Source of the DNA: CBDCGJ01 sp965216645
GTDB lineage: Bacteria; Pseudomonadota; Alphaproteobacteria; GCA-2731375
DNA: 64,000 bases
Direction of reading: 5' to 3'
NCBI GenBank assembly: GCA_965216645.1
Contig: CBDCGJ010000047.1
Coordinates: 62,001 to 126,000, forward strand
The notes under the pieces: generated by a model
The model's input: only the letters and a program-made list of their open reading frames with translations
Told to the model about the DNA's origin: nothing
Databases searched by the model: none
Shown here: one piece after another, positions 33,858 through 43,640 of the stretch
Numbering within the stretch: position 1 is the first letter of the stretch
How the letters are laid out: each line of letters opens with the position of its first letter
Translations under genes and position numbers: made by a program

Positions 33858-35213
33858 ATGACCCGAAAATACTTCGGCACCGATGGAATCCGTGGCACCG
33901 CCAATCGATGGCCGATGACGGCAGAGGTCGCGCTGCAAGTCGGTAAGGCCGCGGGACGGCAATTCATGCGCGGCAATCATCGTCATCGCGTAGTTATCGG
34001 CAAGGATACGCGGCTTTCCGGCTATATGCTGGAGCCGGCCCTGGTCGCTGGTTTCACCGCCGTTGGTATGGATGTCGTGTTGGTCGGGCCGATGCCGACA
34101 CCGGCGGTGGCGATGTTAACGCGCAGCCTGCGCGCCGATCTCGGCGTCATGCTATCGGCCTCCCACAATCCCTATGCGGATAACGGCATCAAATTGTTCG
34201 GACCGGACGGATACAAGCTTTCCGATGACGTCGAATTGGCGATCGAAAATCGCATGGCCAATGGCGACGGCGATGGCTTGGCGGATGCCGACAATCTTGG
34301 ACGCGCCATGCGTTTGGACGACGCCCAAGGCCGTTATATCGAGTTCGCAAAGGGAAGCTTCCCCCGCGCCCTCCGATTGAGCGATTTGAAGATCGTGATC
34401 GATTGCGCGAATGGGGCCGCTTACAAGGTTGCGCCGACCGTGCTCTGGGAATTGGAAGCCGAAGTGGTCCCGGTCGGTGTCGATCCGGACGGCTTCAACA
34501 TCAACCAGGGGTGCGGGTCGGTGTCCACCGATTTCATGTGCGAACAGGTGGTCACGCACAATGCCGATCTGGGGATCGCCCTTGACGGCGATGCCGACCG
34601 TTTGATCGTGGCCGACGAGAAGGGCCGTATCATCGACGGCGATCAGTTGATGGCGTCGATCGCCGATCATCTGGCGAGCCGGGATCGGCTGACCGGTGGC
34701 GGGTTGGTGGCAACTGTAATGTCCAATCTAGGCCTGGAAAAATATCTCAACGCGAAAGATCTGGAACTGCATCGGACCAAGGTCGGCGACCGCTATGTCG
34801 TCGATCATATGCGCAAGCATGGCTTCAACCTTGGCGGCGAGCAGTCCGGCCACATCATACTCAGCGATCACAGTACGACCGGTGACGGATTGATCGCCGC
34901 CTTGCAGATCTTGGCGTTGGTCGTTCTGGCGGAGCGTCCTGTCAGCGAAGTCTGCCGCCGTTTCGAACCCTTTCCACAATTGCTGAAAAATGTCCGCTAT
35001 CAGGGGGTGTCGCCATTGCAAAGCGACATCGTCAACGAAGCGATCGACGCCGGGACCAAGCGTTTGAGGGATGCCGGCAGGCTTGTGATCAGACCCTCGG
35101 GTACCGAACCCTTGATCCGAGTGATGGCGGAGGGAGAGGACATGGATCTCGTACAGAACGTGGTCGACGATTTAGTCGATGTGATTGAGCGGACGGCGGG
35201 TACGAATCCGTGA
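33858..35213 (+). CDS. glmM: Phosphoglucosamine mutase
   Basis: 451 residues. It interconverts glucosamine 6- and 1-phosphate on the way to UDP-GlcNAc. RKYFGTDGIRGTANRWPMT opens the protein; the phosphoserine loop is GVMLSASHNPYADNGIKLFG, the metal loop DGDADRLIVAD, and sugar recognition GGEQSGHII; the C-terminal phosphate site is IRPSGTEPLIRVM. It follows ftsH by 99 bases and its stop overlaps the thiD start (GTGA). Confidence 0.95.
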   Translation: MTRKYFGTDGIRGTANRWPMTAEVALQVGKAAGRQFMRGNHRHRVVIGKDTRLSGYMLEPALVAGFTAVGMDVVLVGPMPTPAVAMLTRSLRADLGVMLSASHNPYADNGIKLFGPDGYKLSDDVELAIENRMANGDGDGLADADNLGRAMRLDDAQGRYIEFAKGSFPRALRLSDLKIVIDCANGAAYKVAPTVLWELEAEVVPVGVDPDGFNINQGCGSVSTDFMCEQVVTHNADLGIALDGDADRLIVADEKGRIIDGDQLMASIADHLASRDRLTGGGLVATVMSNLGLEKYLNAKDLELHRTKVGDRYVVDHMRKHGFNLGGEQSGHIILSDHSTTGDGLIAALQILALVVLAERPVSEVCRRFEPFPQLLKNVRYQGVSPLQSDIVNEAIDAGTKRLRDAGRLVIRPSGTEPLIRVMAEGEDMDLVQNVVDDLVDVIERTAGTNP

Positions 35214-36007
35214 TCGGCCGGGTGTTGATCATTGCCGGCTCCGATTCCGGCGGCGGTGCCGGTATCCAGGCGGATATCAAAACGGTGACCGCCCTCGGCG
35301 GTTACGCGGCGACAGCGATCACCGCTTTGACGGCGCAGGATACGAAAGATGTCCATGGCGTGCATGAGATCTCGCCCGACTTCGTGCGCCAGCAGATCGA
35401 AGTCGTGATGCGCGACATCGGCGCCGATTGCATTAAAACCGGCATGCTTCATCGCACGGAAATCCTCGAAACCGTGGCCGATGCGATCGCCGAATTCGCA
35501 CCGCGGGTGCCGGTGGTCGTCGATCCGGTCATGGTGGCCAAAGGGGGCGCGAAGCTGTTGGATGTCGATGTTGTCGACATCCTGAATGCCAGACTGGTGC
35601 CAATGGCGACGGTGCTGACCCCGAACCTGCCGGAAGCGGAAATTCTTAGCGGTATGAAAATCGAAAGCGCGGACGATATGCGGACTGCGGCCAAGATCTT
35701 GTTGCGCCTTGGGCCAACGGCGGTCTTGATGAAAGGTGGGCATTTGCCGGGAGACGAAGTGACGGATTTCCTCGTCACCAAGGACGATGTGCGCAGCTTC
35801 GTCTCGCCCCGTCTGGACAGCCGCGATACGCATGGTACCGGCTGCACATTGTCGTCGGCGATCGCCGCCGGATTGGCGGCGGGCATGGACGTCGGCGACG
35901 CCGTGGTGCGGGCGCGGACCTATGTATTCCGGGCTATCGAAACCGCGCCGGGATACGGTGGCGGGCACGGGCCGATGAACCATGCGCATACCGTTTCGCC
36001 GAACTAA
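35210..36007 (+). CDS. thiD: Hydroxymethylpyrimidine/phosphomethylpyrimidine kinase
   Basis: 265 residues, GTG start overlapping the glmM stop. Ribokinase-like fold: VLIIAGSDSGGGAGIQADIK at the start, VVVDPVMVAKGGAKLL in the middle, LMKGGHLPGDEV, and the catalytic anion hole and base DTHGTGCTLSSAIAAG. It phosphorylates HMP and HMP-P to HMP-PP, the partner of ThiE, which is also encoded in this window. The C-terminus GGGHGPMNHAHT is typical of ThiD. Confidence 0.95.
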   Translation: MIGRVLIIAGSDSGGGAGIQADIKTVTALGGYAATAITALTAQDTKDVHGVHEISPDFVRQQIEVVMRDIGADCIKTGMLHRTEILETVADAIAEFAPRVPVVVDPVMVAKGGAKLLDVDVVDILNARLVPMATVLTPNLPEAEILSGMKIESADDMRTAAKILLRLGPTAVLMKGGHLPGDEVTDFLVTKDDVRSFVSPRLDSRDTHGTGCTLSSAIAAGLAAGMDVGDAVVRARTYVFRAIETAPGYGGGHGPMNHAHTVSPN

Positions 36008-36501
36008 TGAGTGGTGGTAGCCGTAGCTATCAATGGCAGGATCCGCGCCCGGTTTGGGCCCAAAGCCGCGATCTGCCAGGCCTTGAGATCCTGCGCCGGG
36101 AGATCGCCGGCATGTTACCGCCATCTCCGATTAGCGTTGCCTTGCGTCTCGAGCTGCGCGAGGTTTCCGAAGGCAAGGCCGTGTTCGCCGGCGCGCCGGG
36201 CGAGGATCACTACAACGCGGTCGGCGGCGTTCAAGGCGGATGGACGACATCGTTGCTCGATGCCGCCATCGGCAGCGCGGTGTTCACCACTCTCCCGGCC
36301 GGCGTCGGCTACACGACATTGGAGCTGAAGGTAAATTTTACCCGCGGCATCACAGTGGAGACTGGTGTACTGACGGCGCTTGGACAGGTCGTCCATGGCG
36401 GCCGCCGCGTCGCCACGGCGGAAGGCCGCGTGTTCGATCGGAGGGACAAGCTTTACGCTCACGCCACGGCGACTTGCCTGATCCAGCCGAAAGACCGATG
36501 A
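36007..36501 (+). CDS. PaaI-family hotdog thioesterase
   Basis: 164 residues, one 4HBT hotdog domain. The conserved region HYNAVGGVQGGWTTSLLDAA with following IGSAVFTTLP and TLELKVNFTRGI matches the PaaI/YigI group; most members hydrolyse acyl- or phenylacetyl-CoA thioesters. The usual H-G-G segment is V-Q-G-G here. It starts on the last base of thiD (TAATG), so it is likely expressed from the same transcript. The substrate is unknown. Confidence 0.82.
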   Translation: MSGGSRSYQWQDPRPVWAQSRDLPGLEILRREIAGMLPPSPISVALRLELREVSEGKAVFAGAPGEDHYNAVGGVQGGWTTSLLDAAIGSAVFTTLPAGVGYTTLELKVNFTRGITVETGVLTALGQVVHGGRRVATAEGRVFDRRDKLYAHATATCLIQPKDR

Positions 36502-36534
36502 TGGCGGTCGGGCTGTCCGACGCCGAGGGCCAAT

Positions 36535-37329
36535 ATGAGCATACCGATCTACCAGATAGACGCCTTTACCGGCGCGATATTCGCCGGTAATCCCGCCGCT
36601 GTCTGTCCCTTGGACGATTGGCTCGAAGATGAGCAGATGCAGCGTATCGCGGCGGAAAACAATCTATCCGAGACGGCGTTTCTGGTCGCCAATGGCGATG
36701 GCTATAACCTGCGCTGGTTCACCCCGACAATGGAAGTCGCCCTATGTGGCCACGCCACCTTGGCGTCGGCTTATGTGGTGTTTCACTCTTTGAAACCGGA
36801 TGCGGACAAGGTCGCTTTTCAAACATTGTCCGGCGAATTGATCGTTACGCGCGACGGCGATCATTTGACGATGGATTTTCCCAGCATCCCGCCGCAACCG
36901 ATGGCGCCCCGGCTGGACGTGCAGTCGGCTTTGGGCGGTGCGGTACCGGCGGAGTGGCATCGGTTATCCCGAATCCATGCGGCGGATTTTTATCTTGTCG
37001 TCTATCACGCGGTGGAGGACATCGAAAAACTGCGGCCGGATTTCAAGGCCATGAACGCCAATGTCATCGTCACAGCCAAGGGGTTTGGCGTCGACTTCGT
37101 CTCCCGCTATTTTGCGCCGGCGTCGGGGATCGACGAGGATCCCGTAACCGGATCGGCCCATTGCTCCCTGACGCCATATTGGGCGGAAAAGCTCGGCAAG
37201 ACCAAATTGACCGCGCGGCAAATCTCCGCCCGTGGCGGCGACTTGGTTTGCGAATTGAGGGGCGATCGGGTTTTCCTCACCGGTGAATGTGTGCCCTATA
37301 TGCAAGGGACGTTGCACATCGCCGGTTAG
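36535..37329 (+). CDS. PhzF family phenazine-biosynthesis-like isomerase
   Basis: 264 residues, the normal length for the diaminopimelate-epimerase-like PhzF fold. IPIYQIDAFTGAIFAGNPAA is the family opening; the catalytic Glu lies in AAENNLSETAFL (near 45), and the second half has SRYFAPASGIDEDPVTGSAH with the C-terminal ARGGDLVCEL. No phenazine genes are nearby, so this is one of the many family members with unknown isomerase activity. Its stop overlaps the stop of the convergent class-V enzyme gene. Confidence 0.88.
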   Translation: MSIPIYQIDAFTGAIFAGNPAAVCPLDDWLEDEQMQRIAAENNLSETAFLVANGDGYNLRWFTPTMEVALCGHATLASAYVVFHSLKPDADKVAFQTLSGELIVTRDGDHLTMDFPSIPPQPMAPRLDVQSALGGAVPAEWHRLSRIHAADFYLVVYHAVEDIEKLRPDFKAMNANVIVTAKGFGVDFVSRYFAPASGIDEDPVTGSAHCSLTPYWAEKLGKTKLTARQISARGGDLVCELRGDRVFLTGECVPYMQGTLHIAG

Positions 37330-38501
37330 CGCATACCCTTGATCCGCTCCAGGAAGCGGTCGAGTTCGTCTTCCGAATTGTAGTAATGCACACCCATGCG
37401 GTTGAAGGCGTCGATGCCGCGCTGCTCCATGTCGACGCGGGTGCTGAATACGGTCGAGGTGGAGATGTTGATCTTGTCCGCCGCCAATCGGCTCGCCACC
37501 TCGTCCGGATTGACGCCGTCGACCGAGAAACTGATGATACCGCTCTTTTCGGCACCGAGATCGTGGGTTTGAACGCCCGGTAAAGCATCGAGTTCGATTC
37601 TCAGATCGGCCGCCAAACGCTGTACCCGTTCAGCGATGTTGTCGAGACCGAGGTCCAGCGCATAATCGACGGCCACGCCTAATCCGGCCTTGCCGGCGAC
37701 ATAAAATTCCCAATTCTCGAAGCGGCGGGCGTTGGGCTTCATTTCGTAACCGTTTCGGGCCGACCAACTGGCCGAGTGCAGATCGAGCACCGGCGGGTCG
37801 AGCTTGTCGAGCCAGTTCCGGCGGACATAGAGGAAACCGGTACCGCGCGGTCCCCGGAGATATTTCCGGCCGGTCGCCGACAACATGTCGCAACCGATTT
37901 CCTCGACATCCAACGGCAATTGGCCGGCCGACTGGCAGGCGTCGAGCAAATACGGCACGCCCGCGGCTTTGGCGACCCGACCGATATCCGCCGCCGGATT
38001 GATCAAACCGCCATTGGTCGGCACATGGGTGACGGAGATCAATTTCACGCGCTCGTCGATCATGTTTTCCAGCGCGCCGACGTCCAGTTGACCTTGGTTG
38101 TCGTTGGGCACTACCTCGACCTCGATGCCGGCGCGTTGCTGCATTTGCAGATAGGCGATGTAGTTGGAGGCATATTCGGAGACGGCGGTCAGCACTTTGT
38201 CGCCGGGTTTGAAGGTCATACCGTAAAACGCCGCGCACCAAGCCACTGTGGCGTTCTCCACGATGGCGATCTCATCGCGATGACAGTTCAGCATCCGTGC
38301 GATGGCATCATAGCTATGCTCGGTTTGCGGCAGGGCGGCATCCTCGGCCTCGTAGCCGCCGATCTCCGCTTCGAGGCGCAGATGCTCGGTCAGGCAATCG
38401 AGAACCGGCGCCGGCATCAATCCGGCACCGCAATTGTTCAAATGAATAACTTTACCGACACCGGGGGTTTCGGCGCGGATACGTTCGAGATCGATGCTCA
38501 T
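37326..38501 (-). CDS. Class-V aminotransferase-fold PLP enzyme (EgtE-like pattern)
   Basis: 391 residues from ATG 38501. The PLP lysine is in DMLSATGRKYLRGPRGTGFL, with the Asp that holds the pyridine nitrogen in LLDACQSAGQLPLDV. The N-terminal stretch VIHLNNCGAGLMPAPVLD and EAEIGGYEAEDAA resembles, from memory, the EgtE/Egt2 type of carbon-sulfur lyases used in ergothioneine synthesis, though cysteine desulfurases and isopenicillin-N epimerases share the fold. The open frame extends to 38849 but that part is antisense to the aldo/keto reductase gene. The start overlaps the reductase stop (ATGA), so the two are coupled. Confidence 0.82.
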   Translation of the reverse strand: MSIDLERIRAETPGVGKVIHLNNCGAGLMPAPVLDCLTEHLRLEAEIGGYEAEDAALPQTEHSYDAIARMLNCHRDEIAIVENATVAWCAAFYGMTFKPGDKVLTAVSEYASNYIAYLQMQQRAGIEVEVVPNDNQGQLDVGALENMIDERVKLISVTHVPTNGGLINPAADIGRVAKAAGVPYLLDACQSAGQLPLDVEEIGCDMLSATGRKYLRGPRGTGFLYVRRNWLDKLDPPVLDLHSASWSARNGYEMKPNARRFENWEFYVAGKAGLGVAVDYALDLGLDNIAERVQRLAADLRIELDALPGVQTHDLGAEKSGIISFSVDGVNPDEVASRLAADKINISTSTVFSTRVDMEQRGIDAFNRMGVHYYNSEDELDRFLERIKGMR

Positions 38502-39478
38502 TCGTGACCCATGACATGTTTCGGTTGGTAGGGGGCTTCGAGCGCCGACATCTCTTCGTCGCTCAATTCGATGTCGACGGCACCGGCAAGGCCGTCTAAT
38601 TGATCCGATGTCGAGACGCCGATGACGGGGGATACAATACCCGGCTTGGCCAGCATCCAGGCCAACGCGATTTGTGCCGGCTCGGCACCGCGCTGGCGCG
38701 CAATCTCCACGACCTGATCGGCGACCGCGAAATCGGCGTCGCCGAAATAGAGATCTTCGGCCATCGGGTCGTCTTTCGCCCGTGCCGTGTTGCCGCCGCC
38801 TTGGCGATGCCGATTGCCGGCGAGGAAGCCACGGGCTAGCGGGCTCCATGGCGTCACCGCCACGCCCTGATCGATGCAGAGCGGGATCATCTCCCGTTCT
38901 TCCTCCCGGTAGACCAGATTGTAGTGGTTCTGCATGCTGATGAATTTGGTCCAGCCGTTCAGTTCGGCGACGCTTTGCGCTTTGGCGAATTGCCAGGCAT
39001 GCATGCTGGAGGCGCCGATATAGTGCGCCTTGCCGGCCGTCACCACGTCATGGAGAGCGGCCATGGTCTCCTCGATCGGCGTCGTATAATCCCAGCGGTG
39101 AATGATGTAGAGGTCGACATAGTCGAGGCCCAGACGGTCGAGCGAGGCGTCGATCCCCTCCATGATATGTTTTCTGGACAGACCGCGCTGGGTCGGTTTG
39201 TCGCCCATCACCGAATGAACCTTGGTGGCCAGGACATATTCGTCCCGCGGCGCCATTTCCCGCAGCAGGGCGCCGACAACGCGTTCGCTTTCGCCCATGG
39301 AGTACATGTCCGCCGTATCGAAAAACGTGATGCCGCGTTCGATGGCTCGTCGCATGACCGGTCGGGATTGATCCAAATCCATGATCCAACTGCGCCAGTT
39401 GGGATCGCCGAAGGTCAGTGTGCCGAGACAGAGACGGGAGACCATCAAGCCGGAATGGCCGAGATTGATATAGTCCAT
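38498..39478 (-). CDS. Aldo/keto reductase
   Basis: 326 residues, NADPH-dependent TIM barrel. The catalytic tetrad can be placed: Asp and Tyr in FFDTADMYSMGESE (about 52-65), Lys in VLATKVHS, His in YIIHRWDYTTPIEE. The cofactor region has VTPWSPLARGFLAG and SPVIGVSTSDQLD. It lies between two class-V PLP enzyme genes on the same strand, 11 bases after one and overlapping the next, so a joint pathway on an amino or keto compound is likely. Substrate unknown. Confidence 0.9.
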   Translation of the reverse strand: MDYINLGHSGLMVSRLCLGTLTFGDPNWRSWIMDLDQSRPVMRRAIERGITFFDTADMYSMGESERVVGALLREMAPRDEYVLATKVHSVMGDKPTQRGLSRKHIMEGIDASLDRLGLDYVDLYIIHRWDYTTPIEETMAALHDVVTAGKAHYIGASSMHAWQFAKAQSVAELNGWTKFISMQNHYNLVYREEEREMIPLCIDQGVAVTPWSPLARGFLAGNRHRQGGGNTARAKDDPMAEDLYFGDADFAVADQVVEIARQRGAEPAQIALAWMLAKPGIVSPVIGVSTSDQLDGLAGAVDIELSDEEMSALEAPYQPKHVMGHE

Positions 39479-39489
39479 TTGCTTAGCCT

Positions 39490-40635
39490 TTATCTATCGA
39501 TGCCGAGAGCGCGGCCGAGAACGTCGAACAGCCGCGCCATGTCCGTTTCGTTGTTGTAGAGATGCGGAGTCAACCGCATGGAGTCGCCCCGAATGCTGGC
39601 ATAAACCCGCTCCGACGCCAAGCGTGCCAACAAGTCGTCCGGCATGCCGTCCGGAAACCTAAGGCCAAGGAAGTGACCGGCCCGCAGTTCCGGCGGGCTC
39701 ACCTTTAGACCCATATCCATGGCTTCGGCGGCGATTCGATCGGTCATGGTCCGCAGCGTCGTCTGGATGTTGTCGACGCCCCAATCGAGCAATTGCGTTA
39801 AGGCGGCGACCGCCATGGGCATTTGACCGAAATAGGCGCCTTCGCCCATGTCGAAACGCCTTGCGCCGGGTTGGAAATCCATTCGGTAGTCGACCAGCCG
39901 GGCGAAGTCCTCGCTGCCTTGGCGGGCGATCCAGTTGTATTCCAGCGGCGTTCCGTCCTGATGCTCCGGGGCGACATAAAGAAAACCCAAGGTATAGGGA
40001 CCGAGCATCCACTTGTATCCCGCGGCGACCATGAAATCCGGCTGGATTTCCCGCACGTCGAAGGGCAGGGCGCCGATCGATTGGGTCAGGTCGAGCACCA
40101 GCTTGGCGCCGACCTCTCGGCAGCGCTCACCGACAGCTTTTAGATCGACGATGCTACCGTCTGTCCAATGGCAATGGGGCAGGGCGATGACGGCGGTGTC
40201 GCTATCGATGGCGGTCAGGATCGGTTCCGTCCAACCGCTGTTGCTCGGCCGGCGGATCGTGATCAACTTGGCCTCGCTCGCTGCCGCTTTCTCCCGCCAG
40301 GCATAGACGTTCGAGGGAAATTGATCTTCCAACACGATCAGGTTTTGCCCGCGCGAAACCGGGATGTTTGCCGCCGCGGTGGCAATGCCGTAGCTGGCCG
40401 CCGGTACGCTGGCGATATCCTCCGGCGAGGCATTGATCAGCTGAGCGAACAGGCGTCGCGCTTCTTCCGGTGTGTAGAAGAAGTCGGGCGGCGCGATTCG
40501 CCAGGGTTGGGACTTGCGCGCCGCCGCCTCCTGTCCGATGCGTACGACCTCCCGCGGTAGGGGCGACATATAGGCGCAATTGAAGTAAGCCACGTCATCA
40601 GGAATATCGAACAAGTGACGCTGGCAGGGAATCAT
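39490..40635 (-). CDS. Class-V aminotransferase-fold PLP enzyme
   Basis: 381 residues from ATG 40635 (GGGGAG about nine bases upstream; an upstream frame begins at 40701). YFNCAYMSPLPREVVRIGQE is the class-V opening; the PLP Asp is in LVLDLTQSIGALPFDV and the Schiff-base Lys in FMVAAGYKWMLGPYTLGFLY. It is a diverged relative of the downstream class-V enzyme. Members include kynureninase-, cysteine-desulfurase- and epimerase-like proteins; the reaction is not evident. It is first in the three-gene unit with the aldo/keto reductase and is divergent from serC. Confidence 0.82.
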   Translation of the reverse strand: MIPCQRHLFDIPDDVAYFNCAYMSPLPREVVRIGQEAAARKSQPWRIAPPDFFYTPEEARRLFAQLINASPEDIASVPAASYGIATAAANIPVSRGQNLIVLEDQFPSNVYAWREKAAASEAKLITIRRPSNSGWTEPILTAIDSDTAVIALPHCHWTDGSIVDLKAVGERCREVGAKLVLDLTQSIGALPFDVREIQPDFMVAAGYKWMLGPYTLGFLYVAPEHQDGTPLEYNWIARQGSEDFARLVDYRMDFQPGARRFDMGEGAYFGQMPMAVAALTQLLDWGVDNIQTTLRTMTDRIAAEAMDMGLKVSPPELRAGHFLGLRFPDGMPDDLLARLASERVYASIRGDSMRLTPHLYNNETDMARLFDVLGRALGIDR

Positions 40636-40783
40636 TTCCAATTCTCCCCGGACAATGTTTTTTGCTGTGCGGCATGATGCGACCCACCTGCGATAAGTCA
40701 ACGTTTTTGCGGGGAAATGGCAACACCTCTATTGGTATATCCGATTTGCGACCAGAAAATGCTGCATTGCGACAAATCGACCG

Positions 40784-40811
40784 TTGACATATGGAGGCCG
40801 GTCCATAATAT
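40784..40811 (+). promoter_or_regulatory. Predicted sigma-70 promoter of serC
   Basis: TTGACA (40784-40789), a perfect -35, and TAATAT (40806-40811) are separated by 16 bases; transcription would start about 35 bases before the serC ATG. It lies in the intergenic region shared with the divergent class-V gene. Confidence 0.6.
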
Positions 40812-40853
40812 CCGCGACTCCGCGATCAAGTCGTCATTTGAAGGATCGAGACA

Positions 40854-42017
40854 ATGAAGCCCAACCAGCGGCCTCTTTTGGCCAATTTTTCCTCGGGCCC
40901 TTGCGCCAAACGGCCGGGCTGGTCCCCCGACGTGCTGGAGGACGCGCTGCTTGGTCGATCCCATCGCGCCAAAGAGGGTAAGGCGAAATTGGCCGCCGCG
41001 ATCGATGGGACCCGCGATCTGCTTGGCATTCCCGACGATTATCAGATCGGCATCGTGCCAGCTTCGGATACGGGCGCGGTTGAAATGGCGCTCTGGTCGC
41101 TTCTGGGCGCGCGGGGCGTCGACCTGCTGGCCTGGGAAAGTTTCGGCAAGGGCTGGGTGACCGACGTGGTCAAGCAGCTCAAGATCGAAGATGTCCGCGT
41201 CCTGGAGGCGGATTACGGTGATATTCCGGATTTGACCCGCGTCGATTTCAACCGGGATGTGGTGTTCTGCTGGAACGGTACCACTTCCGGCGTGCGGGTT
41301 CCGAACGCGGACTGGATCGCCGACGAGCGGGCCGGGTTGACCATATGCGACGGTACCTCGGCCGTTTTCGCCATGGAGATGGATTGGGCCAAGCTCGATG
41401 TTGTCACCTTTTCCTGGCAGAAGGTGCTGGGCGGCGAGGCTCAGCATGGCATGCTGGTGTTGAGCCCACGGGCCGTGGAACGGCTAGAGAAATACACGCC
41501 GTCCTGGCCTTTACCGAAGCTTTTCCGTCTGACCAAAAACGGCAAGCTAAACGCCGGCGTTTTCCGCGGCGAAACCATCAATACCCCCTCCATGCTTTGC
41601 GTCGAAGATTATCTCGATACGCTTGCTTGGGCCGGCCGCGTCGGCGGATTGCAGGGGCTGATCGACCGGGCAGAAGCGAATACGAGAATTCTAAGCGACT
41701 GGGTACAGGCGACGCCATGGATCGACTTTCTGGCCCGAGATCCCGCGACCCGATCTTGCACATCCGTTTGTCTGACGATCACGGCGGGTTGGTTCGCCGC
41801 ACTGACGCAGGATGAGCAGGCCGCGGCTGCCAAGCGGATGGTCGCGTTGTTGGATGAGGAAGAGGTGGCTTACGACATCGGCGCTTATCGCGACGCGCCG
41901 CCGGGCTTGCGTATCTGGTGCGGCGCAACTGTCGAACAGAGCGATTTGCGCGCCTTGCTGCCTTGGCTCGAATGGGCTCATGGCGAGCTTGAGCAGTCCG
42001 CCCGACCGGCCGCGTAG
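40854..42017 (+). CDS. serC: Phosphoserine aminotransferase
   Basis: 387 residues, alphaproteobacterial type. NFSSGPCAKRPGWSPDVLED opens the protein; WNGTTSGVRVPNADWI and ICDGTSAVFAMEMDW surround the PLP pocket; the Schiff-base Lys is in TFSWQKVLGGEAQHG. It converts 3-phosphohydroxypyruvate to phosphoserine using glutamate. It lies 14 bases before serA and shares its promoter. Confidence 0.95.
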   Translation: MKPNQRPLLANFSSGPCAKRPGWSPDVLEDALLGRSHRAKEGKAKLAAAIDGTRDLLGIPDDYQIGIVPASDTGAVEMALWSLLGARGVDLLAWESFGKGWVTDVVKQLKIEDVRVLEADYGDIPDLTRVDFNRDVVFCWNGTTSGVRVPNADWIADERAGLTICDGTSAVFAMEMDWAKLDVVTFSWQKVLGGEAQHGMLVLSPRAVERLEKYTPSWPLPKLFRLTKNGKLNAGVFRGETINTPSMLCVEDYLDTLAWAGRVGGLQGLIDRAEANTRILSDWVQATPWIDFLARDPATRSCTSVCLTITAGWFAALTQDEQAAAAKRMVALLDEEEVAYDIGAYRDAPPGLRIWCGATVEQSDLRALLPWLEWAHGELEQSARPAA

Positions 42018-42031
42018 AGCGAGTGGAAACG

Positions 42032-43624
42032 ATGGTAAAAGTTCTGATTTCCGACAAAATGAGCCCGCTGGCGGCGCAGATTTTCGCGGACCGTGGGGTA
42101 GAGGTCGACGTCAAGCCGGGGATGAGCCCGGAGGAATTGACGGCCTGCATCGCCGATTATGACGGTCTTGCCATCCGGTCTTCGACCACGGTCACGCCGG
42201 AGGTGCTGGCGGCGGCGACAAATCTAAAAGTCGTCGGCCGGGCCGGGATTGGCGTCGACAATGTCGATCTGGACGCCGCCACGGCAAGCGGCGTGTGCGT
42301 GATGAATACCCCGTTCGGCAACTCGATCACGACGGCCGAACATGCGGTGGCGATGATGATGGCTCTGGCCCGCGACATTCCGGACGCCAATGCCTCGACC
42401 CACGCCGGCAAATGGGAGAAAAGCCGGTTTATGGGCGTGGAGCTGTTCGCTAAAACCCTCGGCATCATCGGCTGCGGCAATATCGGCGCCATCGTCGCCG
42501 AGCGGGCGCTGCGGCCTGAAGATGAAGGTACGTCGCCTTCGATCCCGTTTCTATCGGCCGAACGCGCGCGCGAACTGGGCGTGGAAAAGGTCGAACTCGA
42601 CGATCTGCTGCGCCCGCGCCGACTTCATCACGCTTCACACGCCGCTCACCGATCAGACCACGCGGCATCATCAATCGACGCCGCCGAACCATCGCCAAGA
42701 TGAAACCCGGCGTTCGTCATCATCAATTGCGCCCGCGGCGGGCTCGTCGTGGAAAAGGACCTCAGGGCCGCGCTGGCGAGTCGGGTCAAGGTGGCCGGCG
42801 CCGCGCTCGACGTGTTCCCGGAGGAGCCGGCGAAGGAAAGCCCATTATTCGGCCTTGGCAATGTGATCGCGACGCCTCATCTTGGCGCGGCGACGACGGA
42901 GGCACAGGAAAATGTGGCCGCTCAAGTGGCCGAACAAATGTCCGATTTCCTGCTCAACGGCGCCGTCACCAATGCGTTGAATATGCCGTCGGTTTCCGCT
43001 GAGGAGGCGCCGCGCCTGGCGCCCTATTTCGAACTGGCCCACGAATTGGGCAGTTTCGCCGGCCAATTGACCATGACGGCGGTGGAAGCGGTGCATATCG
43101 AATATGAAGGCCATGTCGCCGAATTGAACACGCGTCCGTTGACCGCCCTGGTTTTGGAAGGTCTGCTGCGGTCCCTGATCACCACGGTGAACATGATCAA
43201 TGCCCCGATCATTGCCAAGGAGCGGAATATCGACGTCCGCGAAACCCGGCATCAGCGGCCGGGCGATTATCAGACCTTGATTCGCGTTACCGTAACCACG
43301 GAGGCGCAGACCCGGGATGTCGCCGGTACCTTGTTCGCCGGCCAGCGGCCCCGTGTTGTCCAGGTCAAGGGCATCAAGCTTGAGGCGGAACTGGGCGAGC
43401 ATATGCTCTATGTGACCAATGCTGACAAGCCTGGCTTCATCGGTGCGCTCGGCACTACGCTGGGCGACGCCGGCGTGAATATCGCCACGTTCCACCTTGG
43501 CCGCCGGCCGGAAGGCGGCGACGCCATCGCACTGGTCGAGGTGGATGAGCCCATCAGCGAAGATATCTTGCATAAAGTACGCAACCTGCCCAACGTACGG
43601 CAGGCGCAAAGCCTGACATTCTGA
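42032..43624 (+). pseudogene. serA: D-3-phosphoglycerate dehydrogenase, interrupted by clustered one-base insertions
   Basis: First enzyme of serine synthesis. The N-terminal part (VKVLISDKMSPLAAQIFADR, VVGRAGIGVDNVDLDAA, GIIGCGNIGAIVAERAL) and the C-terminal part (EKDLRAALASRVKVAG, TPHLGAATTEAQENVA, then the ASB and ACT domains ending RQAQSLTF) are both well conserved. Between about 42514 and 42716 the frame changes repeatedly: LKMKV, DPFLSAERARELGVEKVELD, ARADFITLHTPLTDQT and INCARGGLVVEKD are all readable, each after one extra base (near 42514, 42531, 42545, 42611, 42660 and 42715). The catalytic Arg, Glu and His are all encoded. The gene is probably intact in the organism. Start 42032 chosen over GTG 42023. 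Confidence 0.88.
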
Positions 43625-43640
43625 TACACTCGCGCATGTG

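Noticed and set aside
36535..37329. Phenazine biosynthesis locus
   Set aside because: Only a PhzF-fold protein is present; no phzA/B/D/E/G-like genes are nearby.
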